Shown piece by piece: positions 1 through 7,732 of a stretch of DNA of 64,000 bases. Positions within the stretch are counted from its first letter, which is position 1. The number at the start of each line of letters is the position of its first letter. The stretch spans positions 1-64,000 of the forward strand of contig NZ_JAAOIX010000010.1 in the NCBI RefSeq assembly GCF_011440395.1. Direction: 5' to 3'. Position numbers and translations under genes: made by a program. The notes under the pieces are model-generated. The model was not told where the DNA came from. It saw only the letters and a list, made by a program, of their open reading frames with translations, and did not search any database. The DNA comes from Pseudomaricurvus alcaniphilus. GTDB taxonomy: Bacteria; Pseudomonadota; Gammaproteobacteria; Pseudomonadales; Cellvibrionaceae.

Positions 1-429
1 ACGACAACATCGATTTCTGAGCGCCCGTAAGCAAAATAGGGCGATTACGAGGCGGTGTAATGGCGGTGTTGCGTGAAATCAAACGGCGGCAAATAACCGC
101 GCTTTTACTCCGGCGTTAACAGGCATCGACATCCTGTTGTCGAACTTGTAATTCAGACTCAAGTTGGAAGCGGTCTAGCTCATCATCACCCAGCCGAAAA
201 CAAGACTACAGGTTTGTTTAACAGCGTGCGCTCTATGGGTTCACGGGAAATTTCGTTAGAAAATGCGGCCATGTACCAGCAGTTGCGTACGATAATGCTG
301 TTAAAATTAAATGGATACACGACCGATTATTCCCGATTTCTATTTTCTGCAAGCTTACATTGGGCCCAACAAGCTTACATTGGGCCCAACAAGCTTACAT
401 TGGGCCCAAACAGGTTTTTAATTGCCAGC
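1..429. other. Gene-poor left edge
   Basis: No convincing gene lies here. The first 20 bases can be read as the last codons of an upstream plus-strand gene (ending D-N-I-D-F-stop), but too little is present to identify it. The open frames between 214 and 701 run through the short tandem repeat and antisense into the MFS gene, and have no family signature. The only structured element seen is the 20-bp repeat at 351-410. Confidence 0.5.
351..410. repeat. Three tandem 20-bp repeats with embedded palindromes
   Basis: The unit AAGCTTACATTGGGCCCAAC is present three times head to tail; the last base of the third copy differs. Each unit carries the perfect 10-bp palindrome TTGGGCCCAA (360-369, 380-389, 400-409), so the palindromes recur every 20 bp, close to two helical turns. 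The array lies about 20 bp past the stop codon of the minus-strand MFS gene. It could be a protein-binding array or a simple slippage expansion; the sequence does not decide. Confidence 0.85.
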
Positions 430-1641
430 CTACTTCGTCAGCAGGCTCGTGGCACCCTTCAGCCTGGCCGCCGCCAGCACAACACCAGCCGCACACAGTC
501 CGGCAAACAGCAACAGCAGGTTTTCCAAACCGCCCAGCTTGCTTTGCAGTGCTGCGGCAAGCAGCGGCGCAAAGAACTGACCGAAAAAGAAGATGCCGGT
601 CCACAGACCTGTGCCGCGACCGCGGACATTGTCCGGCAGTAACTGCAGCACCCAGGTCAGCATTGTTGGTAACAGTATGCCGAAACCCAGAGAGGCGATG
701 ATGACAGATACAGTGGTCACGGCCAGTGATCCGGACAGACCCGACCCCATATACCCAACGGCCGCAAGCGCCAGACCTATCAACACCAGCAGCGGGCCGG
801 ATGCGTTGCCGAAGCGGCGGAACAACATCGTGCCGACCGCAACACCGATATTGGCAGCGGCGCCGATTGCTCCGATCTGGCCGGGTGAGACTTCAGCGCT
901 AAGGCCGAGAATCTCGCCCAGCTTAACCATAACTGTGTAGAAAATGATGCCGACAAATAGTGTCGTCAGCAACAGCGGCAGTAGGCGGGCAAACGGAAGT
1001 TTTGCGCCGCTCTCGGATGCCTGCCTGGCAGAACGATTCGGCTCGAACAGGACCAGCGCGACCAACAGGGCCACAGGAATCGCCAGAATATACAGCAGGA
1101 AAGGACCGCGGGATCCAAACAACTCGCCGAGAACGCCGCCAACGGCGATGAGTACAATGGCGCTTAAACTGACAGTGGCAAACTGTAGTCCAACCCAGCG
1201 TTCCCGCTCCTTGCCGGTGAAATAGTCACCAATCAGCGCTGTGGCGATAGTCATAATGACCGCTTCGGCCAGGCCTAACCCGATACGAGCGGCAATAATA
1301 TGCATGATGTCGCTGAGGAAGTAGGGCGTGACGCCAACTGCCGCGTAGATGAGCAGTGTAATGACCAGCAGATTCTTGCGGCCAACGCGATCGGATATCC
1401 AGCCGGCGATGGGAGAAAACAGGGCGACACAAAGCGCCGGGATGGTCATGGCGACCGGCACGAGAAACTGGCTGCCTTCGACGCCGCTGAATTCCTGCAT
1501 TAGCAGCGGCAAGACCGGAATCAACGAGATAATTGCCATGGGGGGCATGACTGCGGCTAACAGCAGTATTATGCCATGCTTGGTAGAAGCGGATTTGCTC
1601 GTGCTCACGGCCGTTTCTCCTGCGGTAGTGGTGATTGTCAT
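430..1641 (-). CDS. MFS transporter, 12-TM drug/metabolite type
   Basis: A 403-residue, strongly hydrophobic protein with the 12-segment layout of the major facilitator superfamily. The loop after the second membrane segment carries the motif-A-like stretch GWISDRVGRK (about residues 80-90), which is the best single marker of the family. The N-terminus is a polar tail of about 20 residues before the first helix. Its substrate cannot be read from sequence; MFS proteins of this subfamily export drugs or move small organic acids by proton coupling. It lies upstream of the GST/MBL pair on the same strand and next to an aromatic-type catabolic island, so transport of a pathway compound is possible but only inferred. 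The start at 1641 has a G-rich stretch about 9 bases upstream. Confidence 0.85.
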   Translation of the reverse strand: MTITTTAGETAVSTSKSASTKHGIILLLAAVMPPMAIISLIPVLPLLMQEFSGVEGSQFLVPVAMTIPALCVALFSPIAGWISDRVGRKNLLVITLLIYAAVGVTPYFLSDIMHIIAARIGLGLAEAVIMTIATALIGDYFTGKERERWVGLQFATVSLSAIVLIAVGGVLGELFGSRGPFLLYILAIPVALLVALVLFEPNRSARQASESGAKLPFARLLPLLLTTLFVGIIFYTVMVKLGEILGLSAEVSPGQIGAIGAAANIGVAVGTMLFRRFGNASGPLLVLIGLALAAVGYMGSGLSGSLAVTTVSVIIASLGFGILLPTMLTWVLQLLPDNVRGRGTGLWTGIFFFGQFFAPLLAAALQSKLGGLENLLLLFAGLCAAGVVLAAARLKGATSLLTK

Positions 1642-1674
1642 TTTATTTGCCCCTGTTGTCAGTTATATCTCTGC

Positions 1675-1779
1675 AGCGGTTTAGGTCATTGGCAATACTG
1701 ATTTCGCCGTCAAGCAGTTTGCCTGTTTCAGTCTTGTCGTGTTTTACCCCGGCATCACTACGGAGTCCCGGTGCCATGG
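1675..1779 (-). pseudogene. Remnant of the 3' end of an MBL-fold gene
   Basis: Read on the minus strand, this stretch encodes VKHDKTETGKLLDGEISIAN followed by DLNR. It matches the C-terminus of the intact MBL-fold gene at 2685-3674 (VKHYQSEIGKLFDGEIVIAN, then DLDR) at about 17 of 24 positions. Weaker similarity continues upstream to the M-x-P segment near 1776. The corresponding bases also align closely (for example GGTCATTGGCAAT in both). The remnant lacks the metal site and the rest of the domain, so it is a decayed duplicate tail left between the MFS gene and the GST gene. Confidence 0.75.
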
Positions 1780-1914
1780 TTGGCTGAGCCGAAATCGAAT
1801 TTGAGCTAGGTACTGATAGCCCGGTAGTAGTCTGGCAGTGACGCCGCTTTTCATTGCGCCGAAACGGCTGCTTCTTCGAGCGTCGCACCACTGTGATTTC
1901 CGGCTCCTGGATTC

Positions 1915-1967
1915 AAAAGGGGTCGGTGACAAATGCAAACCATTCTCAAGTGTCACCGACCCCTTTT
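1915..1967. repeat. 17-bp perfect inverted repeat, hairpin
   Basis: AAAAGGGGTCGGTGACA (1915-1931) is exactly complementary to the inverted copy at 1951-1967, with a 19-base spacer. Because the arms end in A4 and T4, the hairpin would be followed by a short U-run on either strand, so it could terminate transcripts of the GST gene (stop at 1981, minus strand). The GGGGTC...GACCCC form also resembles REP-type palindromes associated with Y1 (RAYT) transposases; this is a resemblance only, and no transposase gene is present. Confidence 0.75.
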
Positions 1968-1980
1968 ATCCCGCTCCCTT

Positions 1981-2658
1981 TTACCGTGAAGGTGGCTTGA
2001 AAGTGAGGCCTTCGGCTTCGAGTTGCGCCATTGCGGCCCGCTCACGTTGCCATGCCCGCTGGACTGCGGGACGCTCTTCCATTCGCTTGGAATGATCCTT
2101 GAAACGGGGGAAAGGGGTGACATCAAAGTCGGCACCTTCGACCCGCCAGAATACCCAGTACAAATAGGCATCCATGGCGCTCCACTGGTCGCCGTACCAC
2201 CAGGGTTGGTCAGTCAGGCGGTTCTCTATTAGGCTGAAAAACTCTGTCATGGCACTGCAGCCTTTTTCCCAGATCGATTGTGCTGCGGCTTCGCTGGCAA
2301 AGAAGTGGGGCATGCGTATGCGGGTAACGATCGGGTGCAGGGTCGCCGAACAAAAACACAGGTCGGCAATCTGGCGGGCACGGGCCAGCGCGTCCGCCGC
2401 CTCTGGCATGAGTTGCGCCTCTGGAAACCGTTCGTTCAAGTACGTGATGATAGCAACGTTCTCGGTCAGCGCTTCGCCGTCAATGACCAGCGTCGGCACC
2501 TTACCCTTGGGGTTCAGCTTCTTGAAATCCGGCGACTTGTGCTCGCCTTGCATAAAGCGGATGAGGACGGTTTCGAAATCCTGTCCGGCCTCTTCCAGGC
2601 AGATAGAGGGCACCCGCGCGCAGGTGCCCGGTGCCATATAGAGTTGTGTCTGGCTCAT
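1981..2658 (-). CDS. Glutathione S-transferase family protein
   Basis: A 225-residue protein with the two-domain GST layout: an N-terminal thioredoxin-like half (opening MSQTQLYMAPGTCARVPSI) with the conserved P-x-L-V-I-D and the glutathione-contacting E-x-x-A segment (ALTENVAIITYL), then an all-helical C-terminal half. Such enzymes add glutathione to electrophiles, isomerise maleyl-type ring-cleavage products or cleave beta-aryl ethers; the sequence does not tell which. An upstream ATG (2688) exists, but GGAG five bases before 2658 favours this start, giving the usual family length. It follows the MBL-fold gene on the same strand with a gap of about 26 bases, so the two probably form one transcript. 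Confidence 0.85.
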   Translation of the reverse strand: MSQTQLYMAPGTCARVPSICLEEAGQDFETVLIRFMQGEHKSPDFKKLNPKGKVPTLVIDGEALTENVAIITYLNERFPEAQLMPEAADALARARQIADLCFCSATLHPIVTRIRMPHFFASEAAAQSIWEKGCSAMTEFFSLIENRLTDQPWWYGDQWSAMDAYLYWVFWRVEGADFDVTPFPRFKDHSKRMEERPAVQRAWQRERAAMAQLEAEGLTFKPPSR

Positions 2659-2684
2659 GGTTACTCCACTTGTGGCGGGGTTAT

Positions 2685-3674
2685 TCAAAATCGATCGAGG
2701 TCATTGGCAATTACGATTTCACCGTCGAACAGTTTGCCGATTTCAGACTGGTAGTGTTTTACCATGGCTTCAGTGCTGATATCGGGCACCATGTGGGTAA
2801 CCACTACCTTGTTGACCCCGGCGTTTGCTGCCAGTTCGCCAACCTGGCTTGGCAGTAAATGGTGGGCCCTGAAATGCCATTCGATGCCATCGAGCTGCCG
2901 CTGGGGCATGTTCGGGTTTACCTTGCGAATGCTTTCCATAACCGCCGGAATGTCCATCATTTCACTGATAAGCAGGTCAGCGCCGCGGGCCAGCTTTGCG
3001 ACAGCATCACTCGGTCCAGTATCCCCGGTAAAGGCAATGGAGCGATCTTCCAGGTCGAAACGGAAGGCCAGGGATTTCGCTTTTTCCTCGAGGTTACTGT
3101 TTTCCGGGATCTTGAAGTGAGAGTTTTCGGCTGCCGTAACTTTGACTCCGTTCAGCTCAACCACCGAACCGTGGGTCAACTCTTTGACCTCGACATTGGC
3201 TTTCCACTCCTGGCCGGGCATGCCGTAGGCGGCTTTCCTCGCCGGCTCCATGCCTGCCAGGAGCCCCTCGATAAAGGCTTTGGTACCCGGGGGGCCGTAA
3301 ATGGTCAGCGTATTGTAGGCATGGAGCTGCATACGCAAGCCGAGGATTGCCAGCACGCCGCCGGTGTGGTCAAAATGGTTGTGACTGATAAACAGCCCTT
3401 TCACCTGTGGCAAGCGCAATCCGGCTTTTTTCAACTGACCCACCGCGCCATCGCCGGCATCCACAAGATACACGTCGTCGCCGACCAGCAGCGCGTTAGC
3501 CGGCTGTGAACGGCTGGCCTCACCCTCGGGGCCACCGGCTGTGCCGAGTGTGATAAAGGCGTTGCCGGGGCGTGCAGACGCAACGGGTGAGGAGGCCGAA
3601 TCAGCAGTTATTTGCTGACATGCAAACAGCATCAGGCTGCATGCCAGCAGTGTCAGGTGTCGAGTTGTTTTCAT
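2685..3674 (-). CDS. MBL-fold metallohydrolase, predicted lipoprotein
   Basis: The protein (329 residues) opens with a lipoprotein signal peptide whose lipobox is LFAC (lipidated Cys about residue 19), so it should be anchored in the cell envelope. The zinc-binding H-x-H-x-D-H motif is intact (H98, H100, D102, H103, in SHNHFDHTGG). Further expected metal or active-site elements follow: NSHF, TGDTGPSD and a C-terminal THMVPD. This fits the RNase Z/lactonase-like side of the metallo-beta-lactamase superfamily, acting on an ester, lactone or phosphodiester. ATG 3674 is chosen over 3680 because AAGGA is spaced correctly only for the former. Its C-terminal end is duplicated as the remnant at 1675-1779. 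Confidence 0.85.
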   Translation of the reverse strand: MKTTRHLTLLACSLMLFACQQITADSASSPVASARPGNAFITLGTAGGPEGEASRSQPANALLVGDDVYLVDAGDGAVGQLKKAGLRLPQVKGLFISHNHFDHTGGVLAILGLRMQLHAYNTLTIYGPPGTKAFIEGLLAGMEPARKAAYGMPGQEWKANVEVKELTHGSVVELNGVKVTAAENSHFKIPENSNLEEKAKSLAFRFDLEDRSIAFTGDTGPSDAVAKLARGADLLISEMMDIPAVMESIRKVNPNMPQRQLDGIEWHFRAHHLLPSQVGELAANAGVNKVVVTHMVPDISTEAMVKHYQSEIGKLFDGEIVIANDLDRF

Positions 3675-3791
3675 TCTCATATCCTTTATTTATTCGCTTG
3701 CCTGGTGGTTGCAGAAGAAACTTGCGCCGTAGGTCCGCGCTGTTTCATAGGCCGAGCCGGAGGCACTACCAGCCCGTGCGGGCAAGTGACT

Positions 3792-3821
3792 GTCCCGGTT
3801 AGATTGGTCCCGGTTAGATTG
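3792..3821. repeat. 15-bp perfect tandem duplication
   Basis: GTCCCGGTTAGATTG occurs twice with no spacer (3792-3806 and 3807-3821), about 120 bases upstream of the MBL-fold gene start. It may be a slippage product or a pair of direct protein-binding half sites. Confidence 0.8.
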
Positions 3822-3850
3822 CGGATGAAAGCACTTAAGTTCCAGTTCCT

Positions 3851-3918
3851 ATTGATCGTTATTGCAACACAGCGCCTTGTATAAATGAAATTATTTTATT
3901 CGATAGTAAACGATCAAT
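3851..3918. promoter_or_regulatory. Candidate LysR-type site upstream of MBL-GST genes
   Basis: ATTGATCGTT at 3851-3860 is repeated in inverted orientation at 3909-3918 (AACGATCAAT), about 180-240 bases upstream of the MBL start. The same core ATTGATCG recurs at 4923-4930 inside the dyad in front of the lysR gene. Shared motifs suggest that the regulator controls both transcripts; this is inference. Confidence 0.4.
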
Positions 3919-4003
3919 ATTATTAATTGGTGGCGCCGGCGCGTCCGCTTAAAGAAGGCGCTTAAAACCCCGGTTGAATCCAGCCGTCAATCACCCGTCG
4001 ATT

Positions 4004-4903
4004 TCAGATCAGTTGTTTGATCTGGTCAACCAGCCAGCGCAGGCCGGCATCATGCCGGCGTGATTCGTGAAACTGGATCATCTCGCGCATAACCGGAAAG
4101 TCGAACGGCATCTCGGCTATGGCGATATCCAACCGTTGCGCAAACAGTCGCGCCAGTCGCTCGTGCATCACGGTCAGTTTCATGGTGTTAACCACCATTT
4201 CGGGGGCGATGAGAAAGGAAGGCACTTTCATATCAATGCGGCGTCTTTCGTTGAAGTTGCGCAGGTGGGTTTCGGCAAAAGAGGAGCGCGCCAACTGGCC
4301 AATTTCCACCACCACATGCCTGGCATTGAAGAAATCTTTCTCCTTTATCTTGCGGCGTTTGAGCGCCGGGTTCTTTGCCCAACCGGCCACAACGTATTTT
4401 TCCTCGAACAGCAGTTCGCTGGGGTGATTGGGGGAAACATGCTCCTCGGGGGTGATAACCAGGTCAATATCACCCTGGTCCAGCAGTGACAGGGTCCGCT
4501 CAGAGGGCTGAAAGCACTCCATGGTGACTCCGGGTGCGATCTGCTCCAGCTTTTGTGTCAGGGAAGTGAAAATAACGGCAAGCAGGTAGTCGGAGGTGAT
4601 GATGCGGAAGCGCCGGTCGGAGTCTTGCGGGTCAAAATGGGTAGTCTTGGTCACCAGGATCTCCACGTCCTGGAGCAGGGCCTTCAGCGGTTCCCGCATC
4701 ATCAGTGCCGCGGGGGTGGGCACCATACGTTTGCCATGCAATACCAGCAGCGGCTCTTTGAAGTGGTCCCGCAGGCGCGACAGGGCGGCGCTCATTGCCG
4801 GCTGGCTTACATTGAGTCGTTCCGCCGCCCGAGTAACGTTTTTCTCCTCCAGCAGTACGTCCAGTGCCACCAGTAGATTAAGGTCCAGCGCCTTGAATCT
4901 CAT
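4004..4903 (-). CDS. LysR-family transcriptional regulator
   Basis: A 299-residue LysR-type regulator. Residues 1-60 form the winged helix-turn-helix (NLLVALDVLLEEKNVTRAAE then RLNVSQPAMSAALSRLRDHF), and the rest is the two-lobed effector-binding domain typical of the family (about residues 90-295). The N-terminus MRFKALDLNLLVALDVLL is close to that of the NodD/LinR/PcpR-like subgroup, which often responds to aromatic or flavonoid-like compounds. The gene is divergent from the TonB receptor and the catabolic operon, the classic LTTR arrangement, so it is the likely local activator; the inducer is probably the pathway substrate or an intermediate. A dyad just upstream of its own start suggests autoregulation. 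Confidence 0.9.
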   Translation of the reverse strand: MRFKALDLNLLVALDVLLEEKNVTRAAERLNVSQPAMSAALSRLRDHFKEPLLVLHGKRMVPTPAALMMREPLKALLQDVEILVTKTTHFDPQDSDRRFRIITSDYLLAVIFTSLTQKLEQIAPGVTMECFQPSERTLSLLDQGDIDLVITPEEHVSPNHPSELLFEEKYVVAGWAKNPALKRRKIKEKDFFNARHVVVEIGQLARSSFAETHLRNFNERRRIDMKVPSFLIAPEMVVNTMKLTVMHERLARLFAQRLDIAIAEMPFDFPVMREMIQFHESRRHDAGLRWLVDQIKQLI

Positions 4904-4915
4904 TTGACTACCTAT

Positions 4916-4951
4916 ATTGTTTATTGATCGTAATGTATAGATATAAACAAT
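4916..4951. promoter_or_regulatory. LysR-type dyad in the lysR-TonB divergent region
   Basis: ATTGTTTAT (4916-4924) and its exact inverted copy ATAAACAAT (4943-4951) flank an 18-base spacer that includes ATTGATCG. The site starts 13 bases upstream of the lysR start codon and about 200 bases upstream of the TonB receptor gene. Position and symmetry fit the recognition site of a LysR regulator that represses itself and activates the divergent genes. Confidence 0.55.
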
Positions 4952-5055
4952 TTTATTTATTGATTGTCAAGGAGTAATCTCGCTAACAGCTTAATTGATG
5001 TAGGCTTTTATTAACGCTTCATTGTCTCTACCTAAATAATAAATCGGAGATTTCA

Positions 5056-5151
5056 ATGCGCAGAGCACCCATTTCTTTAGCCACTTTCGCGCTAATGCAA
5101 ACAGCAATAAGCAGGATAGTTTCAACATCTTTCACAGAGGAATTACGATAA
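5056..5151 (+). CDS. Putative 31-residue leader peptide upstream of TonB receptor
   Basis: ATG at 5056 is preceded by GGAG with good spacing and opens a 31-codon frame (MRRAPISLATFALMQ at its start) that ends at TAA 5149-5151. The last A of the stop is the first base of the TonB receptor ATG (TAATG), the arrangement expected for translational coupling. The peptide is basic at its N-terminus and moderately hydrophobic but is not a complete signal peptide. It could be a coupling leader, an attenuation peptide or chance. No homologue is known to me. Confidence 0.35.
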   Translation: MRRAPISLATFALMQTAISRIVSTSFTEELR

Positions 5152-7613
5152 TGCTTAAGTCACCTCCTACTATGTCCAGTTTAACCATTTTGAGTTTATT
5201 ACTTGGCGCTTCATCGGCATTCGCGCAAACGAATGACAATAGAACCCAGGCGAGCTCCAAAGGCGTTCTTGAGGAAGTCATCGTAACTGCGCAACACCGC
5301 GAGCAGTCGATGCAAGATGCTGCGGTTGCGATTCAGGCATATGACCAAGAAGCGCTGATGCAGTCTGGCATGGAGTCCGCACAGGATCTTGGCAAATTAT
5401 CCCCGTCTCTGGGAATAAGCGCTGGCGGCGGTCCCTTGACGAGCTTTTTTATTCGCGGGGTCGGGGCGCTCACAGTTAATCCATTGACAGATTCTGCCGT
5501 TGCTCAAAACGTTGATGGTATTTACCTCGGACGGTCAAGTGGTGCGGCTGGCCAGGCTTTATATGATTTAGAGCGTGTAGAGCTGATGAAAGGCCCCCAG
5601 GGCACGCTATATGGCCGAAATGCGACGGGCGGCGTTGTAAACTATATTCCACAAAAACCAGTCCTGGGTGAAAACTCCGGTTATCTGCAGGGCGAATTTG
5701 GAAACTATTCTAAAGTTGGTGTGCAGGGGGCCGCGAATATCTCACTTGCCGAAACAGCTGCAATTCGGCTCTCTGGTAACAAACTGGAGCGCGATGGCTA
5801 CTCTGATGACGGCTCAAATGATCAGGATTCCTACAGTGTGCGTGCGCAGCTTTTAGTAGAGCCCAACGAGAATTTATCCGTGCGATTTGCAGCGGATTAC
5901 TCCGAAATTAATGGGATGGGGAACGGCGGAGATTTGGTCGGGACTTACAATAATACACCTGGTTCACTTGCTGAATTTATACCCTCAGGTTTGCCGATTG
6001 GTAGTGGGCCCACGGCAGCCGGTGCAAATGCAATTCGAACAGGTGTTCTTCACACCCCGTCGTTTGCATTTTTCAAGCCGATCGACACAAGCGAATTGTA
6101 TCAAGATATCAGTTTCACGGGCTATATGGCCGAAATTAATTACCAAACAGACGCTGGTACATTGACGTTCATTCCAGCTTATAGAGAGTCGGAGCAGGAT
6201 TACCAATTTTCGGGTCCGGGTTTTGCTCCTGCGAAAACGCTTGAAGAGAATAATCAAACCAGTTTTGAGCTGCGTTTTGCAACCGATTTGGACGGCCCTT
6301 TAAACGGCATTATTGGCGCGTTCTATATCGATGAAGAGATCAGTACAAGTGGTGTGTTTGCGCAAAACTATACGTCTCCCATTCAAAATTATGACAATGG
6401 CGGAGATTCCTGGGCGATCTTCGGGCAAGGGACATTTGATGTTACGGATACATTTCGTTTAAATGCAGGAGTTCGCTATACAGAAGACAGCAAATATGCC
6501 AGGGGCATTAGTGATACGTTTGTAACGTTCTGTGGTGGCGCGCCGGCGGGCCCTAATTTCCTGACCCCCCCACGCAGTTTTGCTAATGGTTGTGCGTCTG
6601 GCGCCATTCCGGCTCACGCCATTACATCCGATCGTGATGAATTTATTGCCGATTTAGTCGCGAGAGGCGAGATTGCTCCCGGATCGACGGCAGATGATGG
6701 CGTATTTCCTCTGCTCGCTCCCGGCGGTATTTCACCCAATTTGGCTGTGATTGTTAATGTGGGCGATGGCTTTCTCGAGTCTGAGCTTGACTATAGCGAA
6801 GTCACTTATCGTGTCGGGGTAGAGTGGGATTGGGGGCCAAGTAACCTTCTCTATGCCGGTTTTGAGACCGGCTATCGTGCCGGCGGCGTTGATCTCAGTG
6901 TTGTCAGCCCTACTTATGATCCAGAATATATTGACGCCTTTACCATCGGTTCAAAAAACCGCTTTTTGGAAAATACCTTGCAGGTCAACGCCGAACTATT
7001 CTATTGGAAATATGACGGCCAACAAGTAACGTATTTCACTACGTTGGAAGGTGCGTCCGCATTCCCAATCGCCAATGCTGATGCCACGATTCAGGGTATC
7101 GATGTCGATTTCATCTGGGCGGCTACTGACAACACCACAATAAGCGGCAATTTCCAGTTTTCAGATGCTGAATACAACAAGCTGCAGCTTATTTCTGATC
7201 CGGGCAGGGGTAGGTTTGGTTGTGCGTCTTCGGGTGTTAATGCCGGCCTGGAAAGCTTCGATTGTTCAGGTAATTCGTTGCTTTATAACCCGGACTTTGG
7301 TGCAGATTTAAGTGTTAATCATGTCATCGATTTCGAAAATTCTGATCTGTCATTGACTGCCAATGCTTCATATAGAGATGAGCGACAAACAAACTTCCTC
7401 TTTTTGAAAGAGACAGTATCTGACGCTTACACCACGTTCAATCTGGATGCGACACTGTCGCTGGATGATGCTCGCTGGGAAATCTCTGCTTTCGTGCGAA
7501 ACTTGACGGATGAAAGGGTGAGTGCCAACACCAATGTCTCCAACCGTGGGCTTTCCTACGCAATATACTCGCCACCTAAAACCTATGGCGTACGTCTGCG
7601 GGCGAACTTTTAA
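5151..7613 (+). CDS. TonB-dependent outer membrane receptor
   Basis: An 820-residue receptor with a signal peptide (cleavage expected after ASSAFAQ), a TonB-box-like EEVIVTAQ segment near residue 41-48, a plug domain (for example VDGIYLGR and the conserved LMKGPQGTLYGRNATGGVVN, about residues 145-165) and a C-terminal 22-strand barrel ending in an aromatic residue (RANF). It should import a scarce substrate with TonB/ExbBD energy. Receptors of this type beside aromatic-degradation operons and LysR genes import the pathway substrate, so this is the probable entry gate for the catabolic cluster downstream. Codon use is visibly more AT-rich than in the genes that follow. It has its own GAGG ribosome site despite overlapping the leader stop. 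Confidence 0.92.
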   Translation: MLKSPPTMSSLTILSLLLGASSAFAQTNDNRTQASSKGVLEEVIVTAQHREQSMQDAAVAIQAYDQEALMQSGMESAQDLGKLSPSLGISAGGGPLTSFFIRGVGALTVNPLTDSAVAQNVDGIYLGRSSGAAGQALYDLERVELMKGPQGTLYGRNATGGVVNYIPQKPVLGENSGYLQGEFGNYSKVGVQGAANISLAETAAIRLSGNKLERDGYSDDGSNDQDSYSVRAQLLVEPNENLSVRFAADYSEINGMGNGGDLVGTYNNTPGSLAEFIPSGLPIGSGPTAAGANAIRTGVLHTPSFAFFKPIDTSELYQDISFTGYMAEINYQTDAGTLTFIPAYRESEQDYQFSGPGFAPAKTLEENNQTSFELRFATDLDGPLNGIIGAFYIDEEISTSGVFAQNYTSPIQNYDNGGDSWAIFGQGTFDVTDTFRLNAGVRYTEDSKYARGISDTFVTFCGGAPAGPNFLTPPRSFANGCASGAIPAHAITSDRDEFIADLVARGEIAPGSTADDGVFPLLAPGGISPNLAVIVNVGDGFLESELDYSEVTYRVGVEWDWGPSNLLYAGFETGYRAGGVDLSVVSPTYDPEYIDAFTIGSKNRFLENTLQVNAELFYWKYDGQQVTYFTTLEGASAFPIANADATIQGIDVDFIWAATDNTTISGNFQFSDAEYNKLQLISDPGRGRFGCASSGVNAGLESFDCSGNSLLYNPDFGADLSVNHVIDFENSDLSLTANASYRDERQTNFLFLKETVSDAYTTFNLDATLSLDDARWEISAFVRNLTDERVSANTNVSNRGLSYAIYSPPKTYGVRLRANF

Positions 7614-7663
7614 TCTGGCGAGATAAGTAAAATAGGTGACCCTATCCGAGATACAGGCTTTAC

Positions 7664-7690
7664 GGGTAGGGTAGCCTTCCCTGTTTCTTC
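7664..7690 (+). terminator. Weak hairpin between TonB receptor and catabolic genes
   Basis: GGGTAGG (7664-7670) can pair with CCTTCCC (7675-7681) with one mismatch and a GTAG loop, followed by TGTTTCTTC. This is a poor intrinsic terminator at best; it may lower read-through from the receptor gene into the catabolic operon. Confidence 0.3.
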
Positions 7691-7732
7691 GGAAAACCGT
7701 TTTTGAAGTCCAGGCCAAGAGAAAAACTATTT

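Larger units (their letters stand above)
3675..4003. other. Intergenic region upstream of the MBL-GST pair
   Basis: This stretch of about 330 bases between the MBL-fold gene and the end of the lysR gene holds no convincing ORF. It contains a 15-bp tandem duplication (3792-3821) and an AT-rich segment with inverted copies of ATTGATCGTT (3851-3918). The promoter for the minus-strand MBL-GST pair should lie here. Confidence 0.5.
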
